Assembly (NCBI RefSeq): GCF_007954425.1
Contig: NZ_CP042345.1
Coordinates: 2,230,001 to 2,294,000 of the forward strand
Direction of reading: 5' to 3'
DNA length: 64,000 bases
Origin: Novosphingobium ginsenosidimutans
GTDB taxonomy: Bacteria; Pseudomonadota; Alphaproteobacteria; Sphingomonadales; Sphingomonadaceae
Shown here piece after piece: positions 58,434 to 64,000 of this stretch. Within the stretch, counting starts at the first letter, position 1, and the number at the start of each line of letters is the position of its first letter. Below the pieces are notes generated by a model. That model was not told the origin of the DNA, did no database searches, and saw nothing but the letters and a program-made list of their open reading frames with translations. Made by a program: the position numbers and the translations under genes.

Positions 58434-59624
58434 TTGCACCAGTATCCTGACGCTCTGTCCGTAGTTCGCGCGCTCGCGCCCGAAGAACCGGTCATCCTGA
58501 ACCGCCCGCACGCCGCCACGCGCGCTGCCCGCTTCTTTGTTGAGAAGTTCCCGGGCAAGTCGCTCTATGCGGTGAAGGCCAATCCCTCGCCGGATCTGCT
58601 CAAGGTCCTGTGGGACGCCGGCGTGACCCATTTTGACGTTGCTTCGATTACCGAGGTGCGGCTCGTTCGGGCCACGCTGCCCGAGGCCGTGCTGTGCTTC
58701 ATGCATCCGGTGAAGACCCCCGGCGCCATTGCCGAGGCTTATCGGCAGCATGGCGTGCGTGTGTTCAGCCTGGATTCGCAGGAGGAGCTCGAGAAGATCG
58801 TCGAGGCGACCGAGAACGCCTCCGACCTCTCGCTCTGTGTCCGCCTGCGCGTTTCATCCGACTATTCGGAGCTGAGCCTTGCTTCCAAGTTCGGGGTGGA
58901 CCTGGCCGATGCCGCGCCGCTGCTCCAGGCTGCCCGTCAGGTGGCCGATAGCCTTGGCATCTGCTTCCATGTCGGTAGCCAGGCGATGACGCCGTTTGCC
59001 TATGTTCAGGCAATGGAGCGAGTTCGCGCGGCAATCGTCGATGCCTCGGTCACTATCGACATTATCGATGTCGGCGGGGGCTTCCCCTCGGTCTATCCGG
59101 GCATGGAACCGCCGCCGCTGGAAGACTATTTCGGCGTGATTCACCGCGCAGCGGAATCGCTGCCGGTGTCCTATTCGTCCGAACTGTGGTGCGAACCCGG
59201 CCGCGCGCTTTGCGCCGAATACAATTCGCTGATCGTGCGCGTTGAAAAGCGCCGCGGGAATGAGCTTTACATCAACGACGGGGCCTATGGCGCGCTTTAT
59301 GACGCTGCCCATGTCGGCTGGCGTTTCCCGGTGCAGTGCCTGACTGAAGGCCGCAGCGAAGGCGGAGAGGGCTTTGCCTTCTATGGCCCGACCTGTGACG
59401 ATGCCGACTACATGGAAGGCCCGTTCCAGTTACCAGCTGATATCAAGGCCGGTGACTATATCGAGATCGGCATGCTGGGTGCTTACGGCGCGGCCATGAA
59501 AACCGCGTTCAACGGATTTGGCCAGGCTCAGGCAATCGGCGCGACCGACGAGCCGATGGCGAGCCTTTATCGCGGCGACCGGGCTGATCCGCGCCAGAGT
59601 GACAACGTCGTCAGCCTGCGTTGA
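58434..59624 (+). CDS. Ornithine decarboxylase, alanine-racemase-fold (type III PLP)
   Basis: 396 residues from TTG 58434, directly after a structured leader; no ATG nearby gives the conserved N-terminus. PLP Lys48 in YAVKANPSPDLL, HVGSQAM, DVGGGFPSVYPG, CEPGRALCAEY and the catalytic Cys in YGPTCDDADYM. It converts ornithine to putrescine, the substrate for the carboxyspermidine route encoded at 54608-57024. Lysine decarboxylase activity is a possible second function. The rare TTG start and the sequestered ribosome site suggest translational control by polyamine level. A terminator follows at 59648. Confidence 0.93.
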   Translation: MHQYPDALSVVRALAPEEPVILNRPHAATRAARFFVEKFPGKSLYAVKANPSPDLLKVLWDAGVTHFDVASITEVRLVRATLPEAVLCFMHPVKTPGAIAEAYRQHGVRVFSLDSQEELEKIVEATENASDLSLCVRLRVSSDYSELSLASKFGVDLADAAPLLQAARQVADSLGICFHVGSQAMTPFAYVQAMERVRAAIVDASVTIDIIDVGGGFPSVYPGMEPPPLEDYFGVIHRAAESLPVSYSSELWCEPGRALCAEYNSLIVRVEKRRGNELYINDGAYGALYDAAHVGWRFPVQCLTEGRSEGGEGFAFYGPTCDDADYMEGPFQLPADIKAGDYIEIGMLGAYGAAMKTAFNGFGQAQAIGATDEPMASLYRGDRADPRQSDNVVSLR

Positions 59625-59647
59625 GCGGGACCCCGACTTCAAGCAAG

Positions 59648-59681
59648 AAGGGCGGCCTCACCGACGTGGGGCCGCCCTTTC
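59648..59681 (+). terminator. Rho-independent terminator after ornithine decarboxylase
   Basis: A perfect 10-base-pair hairpin with arms 59648-59657 and 59670-59679 and a short T run (TTTCTGT) after it. It lies 23 bases after the stop. The convergent hemA gene ends at 59701, so it may act in both directions. Confidence 0.85.
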
Positions 59682-59700
59682 TGTATCCGAATAGCTTGGC

Positions 59701-60915
59701 TTAAGCTGCCAACTTAAGCTCCAGGCGTTCCCAGATTTCGACCAGGGCTTCGGTGAGTTCCTGCATCATGGCCTCGGTGTGGGCGGGGCCAGGGGTGAAG
59801 CGCAGGCGCTCGGTGCCGCGCGGCACGGTCGGGAAGTTGATCGGCTGCACATAGACGCCGTATTCGGCCAGCAGGATGTCGCTGATCTGCTTGGCGCGGA
59901 CCGGATCGCCGACCATCAGCGGCACGATATGGGTGGTGCTGGGCATGACCGGCAGGCCAGCCTCGGCAAACGAGCGCTTGAGGAAGGCGGCGGCGGCCTG
60001 CTGGCCTTCGCGCTCAATGCTCGACTGCTTGAGGTGGCGGACCGAGGCGAGCACGCCGGCAACCAGCACCGGCGAGAGCGAGGTCGTGAAAATGAAGCCG
60101 GGCGCGTAGGAGCGGATCACATCGATGATCTTCGAATCGGCCGCGATATAGCCCCCCATCACGCCAAAAGCCTTGCCCAGCGTCCCTTCGATGATGGTGA
60201 TGCGGCTTGCCGCTTCGTCACGCTCGGAAATGCCGCCACCGCGCGCGCCGTACATGCCGACGGCGTGGACCTCGTCGATATAGGTCAGCGCATTGTACTT
60301 GTCCGCCAGGTCGCAGATCGCGTGGATCGGGGCGACATCGCCGTCCATCGAATAGACGCTTTCGAAGGCGATCAGCTTGGGCAGGGCGGGGTCAGTTTCG
60401 GCCAGCAGCTCTTCCAGGTGTGCGACATCGTTGTGCCGAAACACCTTCTTTTCAGCGCCCGAATTGCGAATGCCGGCGATCATGCTGGCGTGGTTCAATT
60501 CGTCCGAAAAGATCACGCAGCCCGGCAGGATCTTGGCGAGCGTCGACAGCGTGGCATCGTTCGAGACATAGCCCGAGGTGAACAGCAGCGCGCCGTCCTT
60601 GCCGTGCAGGTCGGCCAGTTCGCGCTCCAGATCGACATGGTAATGGGTGTTGCCGCCGATATTGCGGGTGCCGCCCGATCCGGCGCCGACATCGTGCAGC
60701 GCCTCTTCCATCGCGCTGATCACGGTCGGATGCTGGCCCATGGCGAGATAGTCGTTGGAGCACCACACGGTGATCGGCTTGGGGCCATTGTGCCCGGCAA
60801 AGCAGCGGGCGTTGGGATAAGCGCCCTTGTTGCGCAGGATGTCGATGAACACCCGATAGCGGCCTTCCGAATGCAGCCGGTCAATCGCCTGGTCGAAAAT
60901 CTGATCGTAGTTCAC
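59701..60915 (-). CDS. hemA: 5-aminolevulinate synthase
   Basis: 404 residues, fold-type I PLP enzyme, alpha-oxoamine synthase family: [41 protein letters not shown] (partly; glycine-binding region), [22 protein letters not shown] and PLP Lys in [13 protein letters not shown] near residue 243. It condenses glycine and succinyl-CoA to 5-aminolevulinate, the first step of tetrapyrrole synthesis by the C4 route of alphaproteobacteria. The N-terminus [24 protein letters not shown] is typical. Single gene with its own promoter region at 60916-60979. Confidence 0.97.
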   Translation of the reverse strand: MNYDQIFDQAIDRLHSEGRYRVFIDILRNKGAYPNARCFAGHNGPKPITVWCSNDYLAMGQHPTVISAMEEALHDVGAGSGGTRNIGGNTHYHVDLERELADLHGKDGALLFTSGYVSNDATLSTLAKILPGCVIFSDELNHASMIAGIRNSGAEKKVFRHNDVAHLEELLAETDPALPKLIAFESVYSMDGDVAPIHAICDLADKYNALTYIDEVHAVGMYGARGGGISERDEAASRITIIEGTLGKAFGVMGGYIAADSKIIDVIRSYAPGFIFTTSLSPVLVAGVLASVRHLKQSSIEREGQQAAAAFLKRSFAEAGLPVMPSTTHIVPLMVGDPVRAKQISDILLAEYGVYVQPINFPTVPRGTERLRFTPGPAHTEAMMQELTEALVEIWERLELKLAA

Positions 60916-60979
60916 TAGCGGGTTCCGCTTCCTGCTTTCGGGGCGCCTCTAGCTCATGCGGGGCCCCCGCGCCAGCGAC

Positions 60980-61891
60980 TTATTGTCGGAACCCTATGCG
61001 AACCACCGCCTTTGCCGCCTTGTCCTGGATCAACCATTCGAAATCATGCCCTGGGATCACCAGCAGCCCCGGCGCCTCTTTCTTGAGCGCGCGAATCGTC
61101 CGAAGCCAAGCAAAGACCTCACTGCGGTTTTCAGGCGCAAGGTAGTCCCCGACCAGGCGCGAACGGGCACGCAATTCCTGCCAGCTGGCCGCCATTGTCG
61201 CGATATCTCCCGCGAAAAGGACTTCGCGGCCATCAGCAAGGCGCACGTAGATCATCTGCGAGCCTGGCGTGTGGCTGGGCGCGGGAATCACCACTACGCC
61301 GGGCGCGACGGCTTGCAGACCCTCGGCAGCCAGGCTCGGTTGGGGCGGCTTTTCCGACCATGCCAGGCTTGCCGCATAGGAAGACGGCGGGACTTGCCCG
61401 GCATTGAGCCGAGCCACGCTGGCCAGCGCCGCGCCGCCCTTGCGCGCCAACGCGCCGAGATGATCGGGATGCTCATGGGTAGCGAGGATTAGTCCGGCCT
61501 CGTCCATCGCGCGTTCGACCTTGGCCTGCCGCTCGGGCCAGAACTCGGCCATGCCCATGGCCTTGGCATCGATCGCGTTCAGACCCGTATCGATCACGAT
61601 CGGCTTTCCGCCCTCCACTGGCAGCCGCCAGGCCATCACCCCGATCACGGCCCGCTTCAAGCCATTGCCGGCTGCAAACAGCGTGCGGGGGACCAGGCGG
61701 TGGGCGGTCAGTTCCAGCTCGATTGCCTTGGGCGCTTGGCCAGGCACTGAACCCGACAGTTCCCGCAATTGCGCGATCGATATCGGCTTGGCCTGGGCAT
61801 TGCCTGGCCGGTTGTCGAGCAACAGCCAATAGTACGGCACACCGATCAGCAGGACCAGGATTAGCAATGTCAGGTTGATTTTGCGGCGCAT
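60980..61891 (-). CDS. Metallo-beta-lactamase-fold hydrolase, membrane-anchored
   Basis: 303 residues from ATG 61891 (a GTG one codon earlier is possible). An N-terminal membrane helix (INLTLLILVLLIGVPYYWLLL) anchors it facing the periplasm. MBL-fold metal motifs: THEHPDHLGAL near residue 140, PSHTPGSQMIYV, FAGDIATM and a final PGHDFEW. It hydrolyses an unknown ester, lactone or thioester. The ATG overlaps the murI stop by one base (TGATG), but there is no obvious link to cell-wall synthesis. Confidence 0.87.
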   Translation of the reverse strand: MRRKINLTLLILVLLIGVPYYWLLLDNRPGNAQAKPISIAQLRELSGSVPGQAPKAIELELTAHRLVPRTLFAAGNGLKRAVIGVMAWRLPVEGGKPIVIDTGLNAIDAKAMGMAEFWPERQAKVERAMDEAGLILATHEHPDHLGALARKGGAALASVARLNAGQVPPSSYAASLAWSEKPPQPSLAAEGLQAVAPGVVVIPAPSHTPGSQMIYVRLADGREVLFAGDIATMAASWQELRARSRLVGDYLAPENRSEVFAWLRTIRALKKEAPGLLVIPGHDFEWLIQDKAAKAVVRIGFRQ

Positions 61892-62694
61892 CACAACTGC
61901 TCCATGCCGGCAAGGCCATAGCTGGCCAAGGCCGGGGCGAGGGCGGAAAGCCCCAGCTCATCGCGGGTGAACAGGGCAAAGTCAGGCTGCACGCGTTGCA
62001 TTGGCTGGCCTTCGCAGAGGCGCGCAATGCGGCGGGCAATGCCTGCCGCACCGTGAACGAAGCTGACCCCTGGTCCGAAGGCTGCGGCAAGTTCCGCCTC
62101 GACCAGCGGAAAGTGCGTGCAGGCCAGAACGACGGTATCGATCGCCGCGCCGGCGGGCTGATCGCGCAGTGCGGCTGCGGCGGGCAGGTAGACAGCCGGA
62201 TCGACGGGTTCGCCGCGCAGCTTGGCCTCCGCCGCAGCGACAAGCTCCGGCGCGGCGGCGCGCAGCAGCTGCTTGCCTTGCGCAAATTCGGCCTCCAGCC
62301 GGTCCACATAAGGCTGGCGGATCGTTGCGGCCGTGCCCAGCAGGCCAAAGGTTCCGCTGCGGGTTTGTTCGGCCGCCGGTTTGATCGCAGGGACGGTGCC
62401 GACGATCGGGATTTCCAGCACGTCTCGGACCATGCCAAGGGCGATGGTGGAGGCGGTGTTGCAGGCGATGCAGACCAGCCGCGGGCGATAGCGTTCGGCC
62501 ATCCGCCCAAGCAGGCCGCAGACCCTTGCCGCGACCTCGGCCTCAGTCTTGGGGCCATAGGGCAGGCCACCGTTGTCAGCCGCGTAGATCACCGGCGCAT
62601 CGGGCAAAAGCGTGCGTACCTCGGACAGGACCGACAGCCCGCCGACCCCGGAATCGAACAGGAGCAAGGGCGAAGCAGGATCGATTTCGGACAT
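61891..62694 (-). CDS. murI: Glutamate racemase
   Basis: 267 residues from ATG 62694, with GGGGGA upstream; a 115-codon in-frame extension overlaps the divergent plsY and is not real. Both catalytic Cys are present, in CIACNTASTIAL and VLACTHFPLVE, with LFDSGVGGLSVL at the N-terminus and the NGGLPYGP substrate loop. It makes D-glutamate for peptidoglycan. It is divergent from plsY; the MBL-fold gene follows with a one-base overlap. Confidence 0.95.
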   Translation of the reverse strand: MSEIDPASPLLLFDSGVGGLSVLSEVRTLLPDAPVIYAADNGGLPYGPKTEAEVAARVCGLLGRMAERYRPRLVCIACNTASTIALGMVRDVLEIPIVGTVPAIKPAAEQTRSGTFGLLGTAATIRQPYVDRLEAEFAQGKQLLRAAAPELVAAAEAKLRGEPVDPAVYLPAAAALRDQPAGAAIDTVVLACTHFPLVEAELAAAFGPGVSFVHGAAGIARRIARLCEGQPMQRVQPDFALFTRDELGLSALAPALASYGLAGMEQL

Positions 62695-62769
62695 ATCCCC
62701 CCGGGCCGGTCTTGCCGGTGTGCCACCCTTGTAGCTACGATCAGTTGGTAAAGGGAAGGGATCGTTCGG

Positions 62770-63351
62770 ATGGAAAACCTGGTTGCACTCGGGCTGGGCT
62801 ATGCGCTTGGGTCGATCCCTTTCGGGCTTATCCTGACCAGTCTTTCCGGCGCGGGTGACCTCAGAAACATCGGCTCGGGCAATATCGGTGCCACCAACGT
62901 GCTGCGCACTGGGCGCAAGGGCATCGCAGCGGCTACCCTGCTGCTCGATTTGCTCAAGGCGCTGGCCGCCGTCCTGCTCGTCCGCCACTTCTGGCCGGGG
63001 CATGAGGCTCTGGCCGCGCTTGGCGCGATCCTTGGCCATTGCTTTCCGGTCTGGCTGCGGTTCAAGGGCGGGAAGGGCGTTGCTTCGATGATGGGCGCCT
63101 CGCTGGGCCTGGCCTGGCCGATTGGCCTGGCTTACGCTGTAACCTGGCTAGGGTTGCTGGCGGTTTTGCGGATTTCATCCCTAGCCGGCATGACCGCCGC
63201 GATCGTTGCGCCGATTGCGGCCTGGTGGATCGGCAAGCTCGATTATGCACTGGTGCTTGCTGGCATTGCGGTGCTCGTACTGATTCTCCATCGCGGCAAT
63301 ATCCAGCGGCTGCTAGCGGGGACCGAACCGCGCGTGGGCGGCAAGGGCTGA
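62770..63351 (+). CDS. plsY: Acyl-phosphate:glycerol-3-phosphate acyltransferase
   Basis: 193 residues, five membrane helices. The three PlsY signature regions are visible: GSIPFGLILT, GSGNIGATNVLRTGRKG and GHCFPVWLRFKGGKGVA. It makes lysophosphatidic acid at the inner membrane, first acylation in phospholipid synthesis. The stop overlaps dprA by one base (TGATG), a gene pair common in alphaproteobacteria. Confidence 0.96.
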   Translation: MENLVALGLGYALGSIPFGLILTSLSGAGDLRNIGSGNIGATNVLRTGRKGIAAATLLLDLLKALAAVLLVRHFWPGHEALAALGAILGHCFPVWLRFKGGKGVASMMGASLGLAWPIGLAYAVTWLGLLAVLRISSLAGMTAAIVAPIAAWWIGKLDYALVLAGIAVLVLILHRGNIQRLLAGTEPRVGGKG

Positions 63352-64000
63352 TGGAGGCGCTCAGTCAGGCGGAGGCATTTGCCCGGATCCGCCTGCTGCG
63401 TTCGCCCAACGTCGGGCCGGTGTCCTATCGGCAGTTGCTGCGCCGCTTTGGCACCGCAGAGTTGGCGATAGCGGCTCTGCCGGACCTGGTTAAAGGCAGT
63501 GGTGGCTATCGCCCGGCAAGCGAGGAACGCGTTTCGGTGGAGGTGCAGGCCGTCCGGGCGGCGGGCGCGCGCTATCTGTTCCACGATTCGCCAGACTATC
63601 CGCCGCTGCTGGCCGAACTTGACGGCGCGCCGCCGATCCTCACCTGTCGAGGTGATGCCGACCTCGCGCAAAAGCCTTGCGTGGCCATTGTCGGCGCGCG
63701 CAATGCTTCTGCGGCGGCCGTAAAGTTGGCGCGGATGTTCGCTGGGGAACTGGCCGAGGCGGGCTATGTGGTGGTTTCGGGCCTGGCTCGCGGAATCGAT
63801 GGCGCGGCGCACCAGGCCAGCCTGTCCAGCGGCACGATTGGCGTCATCGCCAGCGGGATCGAGATTGCCTATCCGCCCGAACATGCCGAGTTGCAGGAGG
63901 CGGTTGCCATGCGTGGCCTCTTGCTGGCCGAACAGCCACCAGGAACCGAACCGCTGGCGCGCCACTTCCCTTCGCGCAACCGGATCATCGCCGGAATTGC
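63351..64000 (+). CDS. dprA: DNA-processing protein DprA, N-terminal part (runs off the window)
   Basis: About 216 codons from ATG 63351, open to the window end. N-terminal SAM-like part (FARIRLLRSPNVGPVSYRQLLRRFGT), then the Rossmann core: PPLLAELDGAPPIL, VAIVGARNASAAAVKLA, VSGLARGIDGAAH, GTIGVIASGIEIAYPPEH and FPSRNRIIAG at the edge. DprA loads RecA onto single-stranded DNA during transformation. Incomplete only because of the window limit. Confidence 0.95.
   Translation, partial: MEALSQAEAFARIRLLRSPNVGPVSYRQLLRRFGTAELAIAALPDLVKGSGGYRPASEERVSVEVQAVRAAGARYLFHDSPDYPPLLAELDGAPPILTCRGDADLAQKPCVAIVGARNASAAAVKLARMFAGELAEAGYVVVSGLARGIDGAAHQASLSSGTIGVIASGIEIAYPPEHAELQEAVAMRGLLLAEQPPGTEPLARHFPSRNRIIAGI

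Noticed and set aside
59779..60918. 379-codon open frame on the plus strand opposite hemA
   Set aside because: GC-rich antisense shadow of hemA with no recognisable domain; similar long antisense frames face cheA, the TonB receptors and others.
62695..63039. In-frame extension of murI upstream of 62694
   Set aside because: It covers the divergent plsY start and gives a low-complexity sequence unlike glutamate racemase; the start at MSEIDPASP has a good ribosome site.
1..64000. CRISPR arrays, insertion sequences, prophage genes
   Set aside because: No regularly spaced direct repeats, transposase/integrase motifs or phage structural genes were found on either strand.

Overview
The window looks like a chromosomal segment of an alphaproteobacterium of the Sphingomonadales (Novosphingobium/Sphingobium-like; genus not certain). 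Reasons: uniformly high GC, three large TonB-dependent receptors, an S46 dipeptidyl-peptidase, C4-pathway 5-aminolevulinate synthase, the infA-maf-RNase-yacG-tRNA-Phe block, a speF-type leader in front of an alphaproteobacterial ornithine decarboxylase, and CtrA-like boxes in a chemotaxis locus. I see no phage, transposase, integrase or CRISPR array, and no gene-free stretch longer than 300 bases.

Layout. (1) 1-4.9 kb: a hydantoinase/oxoprolinase fragment and an HMG-CoA-lyase-like gene, then an FCD-type GntR regulator divergent from a TonB receptor, with two TGTATACA palindromes. (2) 5.0-9.1 kb: an RND efflux adaptor and pump. (3) 9.2-23.8 kb: a large catabolic region. It holds a CitE-like lyase, MaoC hydratase, acyl-CoA dehydrogenase and two family III CoA-transferases. 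A UTRA-type GntR regulator is divergent from an eleven-gene, mostly stop/start-overlapping operon: two MmgE/PrpD proteins, PaaK-like ligase, amidase, HapK-like protein, SDR, PuuE/imidase-like deacetylase-fold hydrolase, enoyl-CoA hydratase, VOC protein and YciI protein. Four near-identical TTGTCCGGACAA palindromes mark the efflux genes, both catabolic operons and a small operon at 26.6 kb, so they probably form one regulon. The substrate is unknown; a nitrogen-containing cyclic amide or imide opened by hydrolysis and then processed as a CoA ester is the best reading. (4) 23.8-27.7 kb: S46 peptidase, DUF4440 protein, a periplasmic unknown and a DUF1330 protein.

(5) 27.7-37.9 kb: what I read as a sulfoquinovose (SQ) monooxygenase (sulfo-SMO) locus: YeiH-type putative sulfur-oxyanion exporter, MFS carrier, TonB receptor, GH31 sulfoquinovosidase with the KERWY sulfonate-binding set, LacI regulator, aldo-keto reductase and SsuD-like FMNH2-dependent monooxygenase. 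The predicted flow is SQ glycoside import, cytoplasmic hydrolysis to SQ, desulfonation to 6-oxo-glucose plus sulfite, and reduction to glucose. Uptake by TonB receptor plus MFS instead of an ABC transporter, and the lack of a local flavin reductase, are the distinctive points.

(6) 38.2-47.7 kb: a chemotaxis locus (two chemoreceptors, CheA, CheW, CheY, CheB, CheR) with an embedded GGDEF-EAL protein and CtrA-like boxes. (7) 47.7-64 kb: mostly housekeeping: tRNA-Phe, yacG, RNase E/G-like, maf, infA, an unusual TonB-receptor-like protein with a Gly/Pro/Met-rich insert, two MAPEG proteins, a threonine-dehydratase-like enzyme, polyamine synthesis genes (carboxynorspermidine synthase and decarboxylase, ornithine decarboxylase behind a structured leader), a NylB-like hydrolase, hemA, an MBL-fold hydrolase, murI, plsY and the start of dprA.
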